From: Takakia lepidozioides
Lineage: Eukaryota > Streptophyta > Takakiopsida > Takakiales > Takakiaceae
NCBI GenBank assembly: GCA_030704615.1
Contig: CM060734.1
Coordinates: forward strand, 19,592,001-19,656,000
DNA: 64,000 nucleotides
Reading direction: 5' to 3'
A model generated the notes under the pieces. It did not search any database and was not told the origin of the DNA. It saw only the letters and a list, made by a program, of their open reading frames with translations. A program made the position numbers and the translations under genes. Position 1 is the stretch's first letter, and each line of letters opens with the position of its first letter. This document shows, in pieces, positions 11,125-21,539 of this stretch.

Positions 11125-12840
11125 TCAACGCTTCTTCTGCTTTTGAGGTCGCCCTTCGAAAACTGCAACCGCCTCGGATGCGTTTCCCATTTCTGAGGCA
11201 CGCACCCAAGATGCCTCCACATGATGATAGCCCTTCCATTTGACGAGATACTCCATTTCTCGGTTCTTGAACCTCCTCGACTTAAGTACTGCCTCCACCT
11301 CGTACTCAGGTTCATTTTCGTGATCCAACAGCACAGGTGGCGGACGCAACATTTGATGCCGATTCGGACGCGCTTCATCTTTGAAGTAAGGCTTCAAAAG
11401 GGAGACGTGGAATACTGGATGCACCTTGCTGTTTTCCGGCAGCTCCAATTCATACACATTCTCATTCATAACCTTCCGGATGCGAAAGGGTCCGGCATAC
11501 GAAGGTACGAACTTTGGACTCACTTCCGGAGGTAGTCGGAAATTCTTGATGTTCAACCAGACCTCCGTGTCTACCTCAAACTTCACTTCCCTCCGCTTCC
11601 GATTCGCCTGCCTTTCATACCGTTTCCTAGCTTTGGCAATGTTGTACGTTGCGAGCTTCAACAATCGCTCGCATTCTTCCAGTACCATCGCTACTACCGG
11701 TTCCTCAACGTCCTAGGCGGCCCAACTTGTCGGCACCAGAGGTGCTTTTCCATAGACCAATACGAAAGGGGAAACTCCCGTTGCGGAGTGTTTTGTGTTA
11801 TTATAACAGAACTCTGATGCGTCTAAGTGTTCCACCCAGTCTGTTTGGTCTGCCGACACGTAATTCCGCAAGATCTGCTTCACTACGGAATTCATTCTTT
11901 CCGTTTGGCCGTCGGTCGTAGGTCGGAAGGCGGTGCTCATCTTCAGCCTCGTCCCCATCTTCTTCCAAAGTGCCCTCCAAAATTTACTCGTAAACTTTGG
12001 ATCGCGGTCCGAGACAATATCCTTCGGGACTCCATGATGCTTTAAGACGTGGACGAAGTAAAGTCGCCCTGTTTCCTGCGCCGTTGCCGTCTCCTTGGTG
12101 GGGATGAAATGGCCCATTTTACTGAACCTATCCACCACCACCATGATTGCATCGAATCCTTTTGACAGTGACATAGCAGTCATGAAATCCATCGAGACGC
12201 TTTCCCAAGTCCCCTCTGGAATCGGCAAGGGTTGTAACAGCCCCGCTTGCTTTTTGTACTCGCTCCGGTTTTGTTGGCATGTGGTGCATAACTTGACATA
12301 CTCCTCTGCCTCCTCCCTCAGTTTGGGCCAGAAATACTCTTTCTTCAAGAGTGCCGCAGCGCCGTGGCCCGCAAGTGGGCTATCATGGCATTCTCTCAAG
12401 AGGCTATCTCTTACCCCTCCCTTTGATACGTAGAGATGCTTTTGCTTATACCGGAGCAGTCCATTTTGCAAGTGGAACTGCGATTTAACCCCCATCCTCA
12501 AGTCCTGCATCACGGACTTCGCCAACTCATCCTTTCGGCAAGCCTTCCGGATCTTCCTTTGGAGCGCCGTCTCGCCCCTGTACACCAACATGAGCTGTTG
12601 CTTTCTACTTAAAGCATCGGCCACCACGTTGTCCCGTCCCGGTTTGTACTGGATATCCACGTCGAACACCGCCAAAGTATCTTGCCACCTAAGTTGTTTT
12701 GGGGACAACTTGGGCTGCGTGGCAAAATTCTTCACCGTGACATTGTCCGTGAACACCTTCACTGGGTTAGAACCAACATAGTGGCGCCAAAGCTCAAGAT
12801 ATGCACCACCGCTTTCATCTCTTTCTCGTGCGTCGGCCAC
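11125..12840 (-). pseudogene. Chromovirus RNase H end, integrase, chromodomain
   Basis: Read from 12840 down: the end of RNase H (VFTDN, ...VVADALSRK), the integrase zinc-binding module (CTTCQQNRSEYKKQAG), the DDE core (MDFMTAM, IVSDRDPKF, TDGQTERMN), the GPY-like tail (FRIRKV...VHPVFHVSLLKPYF) and a chromodomain with the aromatic core (YEVEAVLKSRR, YLVKWKGY, ASWV). Chromodomains steer such elements to methylated-histone chromatin. An in-frame TAG (11713-11715) separates core and tail, and the frame then continues to TGA at 11125. One extra frameshift near 12,800 disconnects it from the upstream RNase H part. Confidence 0.9.
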
Positions 12841-13810
12841 TGTCGCTCCACTTCATTCAGTTTCTTACTTTCGTAAGCCACTGGACGTCCATCTTGCATC
12901 AGTACACCCCCAATCGCAAAGTCCGACGCATCTGTTGAATCTCGAACGGACGATCGAACTCCGGGATTTTCAAGACTGGAGCTTCCACCATCCACTGCTT
13001 CAATTCAGCAAAAGCTTGGCCACAAAAGGTATTCCATGCCCAGACTTTGGATTTACACAGAAGGTCTGACAGCGGCCCCGCGATCTTGGCAAAATTTCTC
13101 ACATACTTCCGGTAATAGGAGGCGAGTCCTAGGAAGGATCGCACTCCCGGGACCGAAGTCGGAGGCTCCCAGTCCAATATTGCCCTCACCTTCCTGTCAT
13201 CCATTCTGATCCCATCCTGTGTAATCACATGCCCCAAGAACTCCATTTTTGTGACCCCGAATTCGTACTTTGAAGCTTTGGCATACAGCTTCCCTTCCCG
13301 CAATTTCTGGAACACCCTTTTGAGGTGCTCCAGATGCTCCTCCTTTGTTCTCGAATACACCAAGATGTCGTCGATGTACACGATCACAAAGTCATCCAAC
13401 CACTCCTGGAAAAGGCTGTTCATCAGCGTGCTAAAGGTCGCGGGAGCGTTGGTGAGTCCAAAAGGCATCACCAAGAACTCATATGAACCATACCTTGTCC
13501 TGCACGCAGTCTTCTCCTCATCTCCTTCCGCCACTCGAATTTGATGATAGCCGGAGCGCAGATCGATCCGGCTGAAATACTTCGCTCCTGCCAACCGATC
13601 GAAAAGGTCGTCGATCCTTGGCAAAGGGTACCGGTTTTTGATAGTCACCTTATTCAAAGCCCTGTAATTGACACACATCCGCAGCGTCCCATCCTTCTTG
13701 TCTGCGAATAGCACTGGGGCTCCGTAAGGTGACTTACTCGGCCGGATGTACCCCTTTGACATTAGATCTTTGAGCTGAGTCTTCAGCTCGACCAACTCTC
13801 TGTGGCTCAA
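12759..13810 (-). pseudogene. Chromovirus reverse transcriptase and RNase H start
   Basis: The 13810-12899 frame carries the RT signature ([35 protein letters not shown] with the YxDD catalytic pair, then FLGHVIT). The following RNase H start ([16 protein letters not shown]) is in another frame (12995-12759). The junction reads ATTCAACAGATGCG; one base appears to be lost, and the plus-strand copy at 20.1 kb has the identical lesion. Confidence 0.92.
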
Positions 13811-14460
13811 CCGGTAGGGCGCTTGGCAGGTGGTTCCGATCCCGGTATCACCTCAATCTTGTGGTCAACTCCTCTTCGTGGTGGCAAGCCGCCTGGTAAA
13901 TCCTCCGGCATCACATCCTGGTATTTCTCCAAGATCCCCTTGATCCAATCTGGGCTCGGCTCCCCATCGCCTTCTCCCTTCACTTCTCTAATGTAGAGCA
14001 AAAACTGGGGCTCGTGTGCCTCCTCCACGGCCCACTCCCTTGCTGACAGAAGGTTTATTCGCCCTCCCACGGGTTTGGGCGGTTTCCGACACTCGTAAGA
14101 CCTCGCCACCATTCCCACATGGCAGCGTGACTACGCTCTTGCGGCCATCTATGACCGCTCCGGATTTGCTCAAAAAGGTCATCCCAAAATGAGATCCACT
14201 CCATCGATCTCGCAGATGGTGAAGTTCTCACGTCCCTCCCAACTCCCCAGTTGAAGAGGAACATCAAACGCCAACCTTGTCGCCAATTGCGGTTCTCCTT
14301 TGGCAGAACGCACCTCAATAGAGGCCCCACGTCACTTGTCGGGAGTCCCAGCTTTTGTGCCGTTGCCGGTGTCATGAAGGAGTGCGACGCTCCTGTGTCC
14401 ACCAACAACGACACGTTTGTTTCGGATATTATCCCATCCATGAACAATAACTGACTCCCT
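13807..14460 (-). pseudogene. Chromovirus aspartic protease and linker
   Basis: LLVDTGASHSFM (about 14,390) is the retroviral-type aspartic protease active site D-T/S-G. It is still in frame with gag (the 15098-14055 frame) but leaves frame near 14,270. The linker to RT (14118-13807) contains EPQFLLYIREVKG and ends [15 protein letters not shown], the usual gypsy pre-RT motif, then shifts frame by one base before RT. Confidence 0.8.
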
Positions 14461-15616
14461 TTACGTAAGGCGCCAGTTTCCTGATACAACTCACAAGAAA
14501 ATTTGCCTACCTTGCAAGTCCTGGCGACCACCGCTTCCACCAAGCGACTGATGGTATCTTCCGACAGCTCTGTGGTCGCCCGAGTCATGTTCAATTGCGG
14601 GGCTTCGTGCACTTCTTGGCCATGTGCCCGAGCTCCCGCAATTGAAACACACTCCATCAAAGGTGGCCTTCTGTCCGCCATAGGCCGCTCCACCCGCTTT
14701 TCCTTTCGAAGCACCGGGTGCCACGTGCCATTGTCGTCGCGTGGCCTATCCCACTTCTTTTCCGGTCGGAAGAAGACACCTTCCCGTCGGGTCTTCTTGT
14801 GGTTCAGCTCCGTACGGCCTTGTCTTTCACCCTTAGAGACATCCGAGAAACATTCAGCCCTCTCAATTGCCTCGTTCAAAGTCTTAGGTGGCTTCTCCTC
14901 CAACTTCCGCCTGGCCCATGGGGCCAGTCCCGCCACAAAGTTGAAGATCATTTCTGGTTCTGCCATGTCCGCGACTTCGAGCAACAGCACATTGAAAGCC
15001 TGGACATATCCCCGAATGTCATCTGTTTGCTTCAAATTCCTCATCTTGTCTCGGGCGAGCCAGGACGCGTTGAGGGGCACAAACTGCCTCTTCATCAATT
15101 CCTTGAACCCACTCTAGTTCAAGGTTTCCAGGCTTGGACCTCGGTCGTGAAGGCGTTTCTACCACCATTGTTGAGCATAGCCCCTCAAATAGGTGGAAGC
15201 CACTTTCACCCGATCCTCGTCACTCAACTTGGCCGCCCGGAAGTACTGCTCTAGCTCCAAGAGCCAGGTGTTGAGTGCCTTCCGATTTCGGACGCCCTTG
15301 AAGGTGTTGGGTTCCTTAGGCTTCACCTTAAACTTTGCCTTAGTGGAAGTGGCATTAGCCGCCTTCAACACGTCTTTCAACGTCCCACCAAATTGCGCCA
15401 ACAACCCTTCCCAAAAGGCCGCCGGCATGGGAGGCATCTGTTGGTCGGTCGGAGCTCTCAGGGATTCCTCAGGCTCCGACTCCCCAGATTCCTCCCGCTC
15501 TTGAGCGGCCTCGTTTTCGGAAACGGCCGCCTCGGTGACACGTCGCCCCCATTGAGCTCACCAGGATCATCATCTTTTGGGCCGTTCCGCTTTCGCTTTG
15601 GCTTGCCTGACCCCAT
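14455..15616 (-). pseudogene. Chromovirus gag
   Basis: The start ATG is at 15616, 42 bp inside the PBS. After a basic N-terminus (MGSGKPKRKRN) and a frameshift near 15,560 comes an acidic linker, then the gag capsid region (AFWEGLLAQFGG ... LNTWLLELEQYFRAAKL ... YLRGYAQQWW). TAG stops at 15159-15161 and 15114-15116 interrupt it, in frame with the rest (ELMKRQFVPLNASWLARDKM). A CCHC knuckle (CFNCG...GHMAKKC) near 14,620 is split by a one-base shift. Confidence 0.88.
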
Positions 15617-15657
15617 GATGAGGCCAATCCCAAGGACGATCGCGTACTGAACTCTAA

Positions 15658-15669
15658 GCTCTGATACCA
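15658..15669 (-). promoter_or_regulatory. Primer-binding site, tRNA-Met initiator
   Basis: On minus the sequence just inside the 5' LTR, after a two- to three-base spacer, is TGGTATCAGAGC, complementary to the 3' end of plant initiator tRNA-Met and typical for plant LTR retrotransposons. It fixes the orientation of the element and the inner LTR border. Confidence 0.9.
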
Positions 15670-15671
15670 AG

Positions 15672-16395
15672 TGTCGCGCACCTCACTTCGGTAAGCTCCC
15701 CCCTCAAGTCATAGTTACTCGCTTGATGCGCACGCCTAACTCCCAACCTGGCCGCCGGGCCAACTTGGAGCTCCGGCTGCTCACCGGGGCATAACGGTCC
15801 CCCTTTGATCTCCCAAAGAACCCTCCAATGGTTTAAAACCAGCGGAATTCCCTTTGGTAGTTGGCAGTCCGGAGTAGCTCCCACTCTTTGGTCGCTTTCC
15901 GGCTTGCTCGCTTACTCACTAGTTTTTGGTCACCAACGGGCTTGCACCGTTCTCGGGGTTACTACTCCCTAAATATACTTCTGTAGCTGTCCGCGGGGGT
16001 TTCACAAACAACCATGCCATTTTATGGCGAACCACCACGAACACCCTCGACTCCCGGTGATGAGTCGCGGTGAGTCTTGGCCCACCCACCACGGCCCCTA
16101 TAGACCGTGATGAGTCCCAAGACTCCCCACGACTCCCACCACGAGGTCTCCGCCCCAGGGTGAGTCCTATGCCATCCCCACTAAGTCCCGCTAAGCTACC
16201 ACCACCCCTTGTGGAGCCACCCCCACCACAACCCGGTGTGCGGGGCTCCACCTAGTGAGCGCCTCTGCCTCCTTGAGTGCCTTGGGCACTCAAGGGTGCT
16301 TCGGCCCCCCATACCTATCGCTGCCACTGCCCCCACCACAGGGGCAGCCCCTCTTGTGTCCCGACCCCCTGCCCTCAAGGCAAAGGGCCGCGACA
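15672..16395 (-). repeat. 5' LTR of chromovirus
   Basis: 724-bp LTR, TGTCGCGCACC to GGGCCGCGACA on plus. The TATA-like box on minus is at about 15,971-15,980 (AAGTATATTT). It abuts the truncated intron of the methyltransferase-like gene at 16,396. Confidence 0.92.
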
Positions 16396-16464
16396 CTTTG
16401 GTGGGGGGGATTTAAGCAGATGGAATTGGTGAAAGAAAATCAATTCAAAAGGGAGAGAACGAAC

Positions 16465-19400
16465 CTGTGGACACAGAAAGATCGACCACCCGTGCAGAGT
16501 GGTGGCTGCATGACTCCAGCAGTATTTGCATGAACGCTGGGGATTTTTCCTTTGCACCTCTCCAGGGAGTGCCATCTGGTCTCTTCAGAATCTGACTGGA
16601 CTGCATGAAGTTGTACAAAATGTCATCAACATGCGGCTCATAGGGGGGGTTGACGAAACAACCCTAGTCAGAAATCTCAAAGCTGCGGATGGAGGATGGT
16701 GTCTTTGAGGTGCAAATCCTCCGCAGGCAGATCGCCTCGAACATCCTCGTCTGCCAAAGATAGCAGGTTAGTGTGGTAAACACAATCTATAGTGGAAGTG
16801 TATACATCGGCTATTCAGAACTCAGGCACAAAACAATCATTTTTATCACGAATCGGTGATGATCGGTGTCGATCATGACAGATTCTTCTAGAGTGGAGCT
16901 ACAAAGAACATTGAAAATCATCATGAAAGCACAAGCAGAAGGGAGACGGCATACCAGCTGACCAGGGAAACCCCCTTTCACAAGGTAGAGGTTGTTCACA
17001 CAATTCCATGTGCGCAAAACTTCAAACCCTGAAGACTTCAGGTATGATGCCAATGCCCGACGACTATCTTTGTCACATGACTGAAAAAACAGAAGTGTCC
17101 CTGCATCAGAGAGGAAATTATTACAGAACCCGAACACCCAACTCCAGTAGTTGTCCTCGAATTTGTTCCAGCCTGGCGTCTTGCCCTTTGGAAGAACTTC
17201 TGGCACAGCCTGGCCATCCGGGATGTCGAGAATGACAATGTCAGCTGCATATGTTTTCTGCACACCGCACACGAAGGTGGGACCTGTGCTCACCTGCAAC
17301 AGACATATTTTTTTTAAGAACGATGGAAAGAATGTTTTCATAGAACCAGACTGAAATACTGCCAATGAAACTTTCAGAGAAAAAGGAAAGAAACTGGAAT
17401 TCTCACCAGAATGAGGAATGAGATTATGTTGTCCCAGGTAGGCGAAGGCACCCCAGTGTATCCTCTCTTTCGACTTTGCATCATCGACAGCCAACCTTCA
17501 TTGACAATTTTAATCTCTCCTGCCGAATCAGAACGGGAAGGGTGTGGCTTGGCATCGAACACGCACTGAACTGTGCGGGTATATCTTCCAGCAGTGAAAT
17601 CCTGCCCACTCTCCATCTCCTTCCCCTTGTCTTTTTCCTTCTCTTTGGACTTGTCTTTGTCCTTTGGCTTTGCTGGTGAGATGGCTATGACATCAAGAGC
17701 CTTGTCTTTTGGTTTGCGGCCCGCCTTCTTTCCCTTCTGCGGCGTTCCCTGAGCATCAGGCTCCTTGGCAGCCAATGTTGCTATGTTTCTTTGGTACTCT
17801 TCGTCAGTCAGAGGCGCCAGCAACTCAGCATTATTGTTCAAATATTTCATATGCTGTTCTTGAAAGGTCGTGTGCTCCGGTGGGCAGTCAAGGTACCAGC
17901 CACAGTCTCTGAAGTGAGAAGGACTCCAGTCCTTCAATATCCCTGTAGTATACATGGTTGGATCGTTTGCAGGGTCCGACCACATGTCAAGATAGTCTGG
18001 AATACCGCTCAGGTGATTTCCTTCCATAAGCACATATTTCGTATATCTGTTAAACAGGAGATAAATCCCAACCCACCAAAGCGCGAAGTGAGAAAGATGC
18101 AAGTAGCACAAAATGAGAAAAACATGGAATGAAATGGCTCTGAGAACTGCTCCAAGGACCTTTCAGGACCACGCGACAGCTCCGGATGTGAATGTCGTCA
18201 ACGCCATTCAAAACATTCCATTCAATGATATTGTGAATACACCCTAATCCACGTGAATGCAAACTCTCGCTTTGGAATGACACGGAAGTGAATGTCGTCA
18301 ACGACATTCACTTTGGATTTGTGAATACACTGCTAATCAAGCCTATTGATTTCTCAAAAGAGGCAAAATCATTGGATGGAAATCAGAAACTTGAGTAAGG
18401 AACCCTCCCCAAAAACTCAATGGACATTCATAACAAACATAACACTGAGGACCTCATAATAACACTGGATGTGAATGGCGTCAACGCCATTCACAAAATT
18501 ACGAACAAGGAACCAATTAATACACCTTTAGCTCCCAATCCATGTAAATTCAAATTGTCGCTGGTGAATGACACAGACATAGAAGTGAATGTCGTCAACA
18601 ACATTCACTTTGGATCTCTGATAACACAGCTAATCAAGCCTCAAGATTTCTCGCAAGAGGCAAAAGCAATGCAGAACAACTGAATGTCTGCATTGACATT
18701 CAGCAAACTGAAGTGAGGAACCCTCACTGTAAACTCTATGGACATTACAAAAACTTACATAACTCTGAGGACCTCTCAACAACTGTGGATGTGAATGTCG
18801 TCAACGCCATTCAGGGACATTATCAATTCTAATCAGGGATACTATAATTACACCCTAAGCTCCTAATCCAGGTGAATTCAAATTCTCGCTTAAGAATGAC
18901 TCAGACAAAGAAGTGAATGTCGTCAACGACATTCAATTTGGATCTATGATTATAATCCTTATTAAGCCAAATTATTTCCCAAAAAGTGCAGTAGAGTTTC
19001 CAGTATGATATTGCACATGTACACAACTCGCATCATGGCCCACTCTCCTCCAACCTGACTGTCAAAGTTGTTGGACCGTAAAATATTACCATCTTTGGAG
19101 AACTCCCGGAAAAAAACAGTATCTCCAGGTGAGACCTCTCCACTTCCTTATGTATGCCTCCAATGACATTTGGGGAGGGGAAACAATCAAAATGTTCAAG
19201 TCCTTCAAAGTCTGATCCAGCACAATGACGACGCGCTTTTCGAGCTGCAAATTGTATATTTGTCAGTATTGCAAATAAGATACTCATCACATAATTGAAG
19301 AAAAGAAAACGGCTTATTTGAATACACACCTGACTCCAAAATGTAGCCTTGTGGAGCCAGTTATCAAACACCAAATCACTGATTCCTTCCACCTTTGTGC

Positions 19401-20040
19401 CAGGCTATATGGTGCTCTTTGGGAACTGATTCAAGTCCTTTACTGTCTGATCTGAGTTCCATATCTCCAGCCACCTTATTTTTGTTTGTGGGTCGACCAT
19501 GGATATGGCCAGCCGGTGCAATTTCTCCTGTTGCATCTCCGGATGCACATGCTTGTCATAGTGAGATTTGATCTGCTGAAGGAACTCAGAACCAAGTCCA
19601 GGATCTACTATTCTAAGCTGCTTTCCGAAAGCAGACATCAATTTGGTTCTTCGCATTTCAAACTCCTTTTTTATTGCTACTTCCACACCCTTTGATGTCC
19701 TTAGTTCCTCTGGTGTAGTGCGGTAATATTTGGATTTTCCCTTCTCAGCTGCCTCTGTCAGTTCTTGCTGCATTGATTCAAATAGTGATTAGCACCGAAG
19801 GGACTACAAACATGTATTCGAAAAATAAACTGAGTACAGACTCGGGCTTACCGCATACATGTACTCCAGAAACGCCTCTCGAGTCAAAGAATACCAAGTG
19901 CCTGCAGCTCTTCCTGTTTCGCACTTCTTGATTATATTGGGGGGGAGTACTGTCCGAAAATCATCCAGCTTCATCAGACCAATCCTCTGAATTCGGAATA
20001 GTGTGTGGACCAAGCTTGTTGTCACATGCGATTTCTCTGT
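16465..20040 (-). pseudogene. Multi-exon NPPY methyltransferase-like gene, truncated
   Basis: Six exons with good splice sites fit on minus: ~20030-19852, 19767-19330, 19244-19090, 18046-17407, 17293-16955 and 16750-16465. The last contains GCFVNPPYEPH and, further on, SARVVDLSVSTG: an NPPY catalytic motif and a D-x-x-x-x-G SAM-loop-like motif, in the order of circularly permuted adenine-N6 methyltransferases. The exon before has ADIVILDIPDG, LSDAGTLLFFQS and a strand-turn-strand end, like a second Rossmann half. Exon four ends in a Lys/Glu-rich nuclear-type linker (KPKDKDKSKEKEKDKGKEME). TAG stops interrupt at 19405-19407 and 16664-16666; exon 3 to 4 joining also gives a stop. Both ends are lost to chromovirus copies. 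A role in DNA methylation is inference; it may ride on a transposon. Confidence 0.5.
18170..18990. repeat. GTGAATGTCGTCAACGACATTCAC palindrome array in an intron
   Basis: Seven copies of a ~24-bp palindrome (half-site GTGAATGTCGT, centre at TCAACGA) occur at about 18,188, 18,288, 18,471, 18,585, 18,680, 18,791 and 18,913. They are paired, two per unit of ~280-320 bp, and the surrounding sequence (CTCTGAGGACCTC, CACCCTAATCC, TCTCGCTT, AATCAAGCC) is repeated too, giving three tandem units. The whole block lies in the intron between exons 19244-19090 and 18046-17407 of the methyltransferase-like gene, so it is an insertion or an intron-resident satellite. Confidence 0.88.
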
Positions 20041-20081
20041 CTATCTGCAAAAACATTGGAAACATTGCGGATGGCGGAAGC

Positions 20082-20958
20082 TCCAGTCTTGAAAATCCCG
20101 GAGTTCGATCGTCCGTTCGAGATTCAACAGATGCGTCGGACTTTGCGATTGGGGGTGTACTGATGCAAGATGGACGTCCAGTGGCTTACGAAAGTAAGAA
20201 ACTGAATGAAGTGGAGCGACAGTGGCCGACGCACGAGAAAGAGAGGAAAGCGGTGGTGCACTGTCTTGAGCTTTGGCGCCACTATGTTGGTTCCAACCCA
20301 GTGAAAGTGTTCACGGACAATGTCACGGTGAAGAATTTTGCCACGCAGCCCAAGTTGTCCCCAAAACAACTTAGGTGGCAAGATACTTTGGCGGTGTTCG
20401 ACGTGGATATCCAGTACAAACCGGGACGGGACAACGTGGTGGCCGATGCTTTAAGTAGAAAGCAACAGCTCATGTTGGTGTACAGGGGCGAGACGGCGCT
20501 CCAAAGGAAGATCCGGAAGGCTTGCCAAAAAGATGAGTTGGCGAAGTCCGTGATGCAGGACTTGAGGATGGGGGTTAAATCGCAGTTCCACTTGCAAAAT
20601 GGACTGCTCCGGTATAAGCAAAAGCGTCTCTACGTGTCGAAGGGAGGGATCAGAGATAGCCTCTTGAGAGAATGTCATGATAGCCCGCTTGCGGGCCACG
20701 GCGGAGCCAAGCGCACTACGGCACTCTTGAAGAAAGAGTATTTCTGGCCCAAACTGAGGGAGGAGGCAGAGGAGCATGTCAAGACATGCACCACATGCCA
20801 ACAAAACCGGAGCGAGTACAAAAAGCAAGCGGGGCTGTTACAACCCTTGCCGATTCCAAAGGGGACTTGGAAAAGCGTCTCGATGGATTTCATGACTGCT
20901 ATGCCACTGTCAAAAGGATTCGATGCAATCATGGTGGTGGTGGATAGGTTCAGTAACT
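20082..20958 (+). pseudogene. RNase H / integrase N-part of deleted chromovirus
   Basis: The frame reads [16 protein letters not shown], the RNase H body (KVFTDNVTVKNF, VVADALSRK) and the integrase zinc module (HGGAKRTTALLKKEYFWP, CTTCQQNRS), then ends at VDRFS followed by a stop created by the deletion. It is intact where the minus copy is frameshifted (the HCLELWRHYVG region), so it diverged separately, yet shares the one-base loss at ATTCAACAGATGC. Confidence 0.88.
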
Positions 20959-21539
20959 AGTTATACTAGTTATAACTGCGCTACCGAGAGGGTTGCTTTG
21001 TAGTGCGGGCTAACACGGAAGCTACATGCTTCCATTCACGTACTATAATCGTGTAGCCTTGGGACGAAGTCGTAGTGCGGCTTCGGCGTATTCCCGTACC
21101 TCAGGCCAACATTCCAAGGCGGACCCAATTGTAGTGATTGGGGCGCGCGGTTGGTTCAAGGTTATCTTCCTAGTCAAAGAGGGTTCGAGGTGAATCCTTG
21201 CTCAAGGTGGTGCCAAAAGCGGCATCATGAGCGGTCGCAAGCAGTGTTGTTGTAGTAAGGCGATTCGATCCTCGGGGAGGATCGTTCCTTAGCCTTGAAG
21301 TAGGCCAAGAAGAGTGCACTGGGAGGAGCTTGAGAAGCTCCACCCTTGGCCGGGACTTGGAGGAAGTCGGCCGAACTAGCTAGTGGAGAGTAGAGTCAAG
21401 TGTGGGGGTTTGGTTCTTTGCCATGGGACGCCATGGTATGGAAACAAACTCCTTGATGTGGGACGCCACAACTTGGATGTTTGTTTCCACAAAATGGACA
21501 AGCCGATGGGGACATCGACTCCCTGTTGGTAGGGGTGTG

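Larger units (their letters stand above)
9515..16395 (-). mobile_element. Chromovirus (Ty3/gypsy LTR retrotransposon)
   Basis: A nearly full-length 6.9 kb element on minus: 5' LTR at 15672-16395, primer-binding site, gag, protease, RT, RNase H, integrase, chromodomain, then 3' LTR at 9515-10232. LTRs begin TGTCGCG and end CGCGACA as read on plus. The coding part is broken by several frameshifts and by TAG stops at 15159, 15114 and 11713, so it is not autonomous. The flanking pentamers (TCAAG on the left, CTTTG on the right) do not match, so no target-site duplication is visible; recombination between copies or deletion after insertion is likely. A deleted copy of the same family lies at 20,070-22,309 on plus, and an LTR scrap at 50.3 kb. 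Confidence 0.93.

Noticed and set aside
14503-15254. Plus frames opposite gag
   Set aside because: Antisense of a recognisable gag; no motif.
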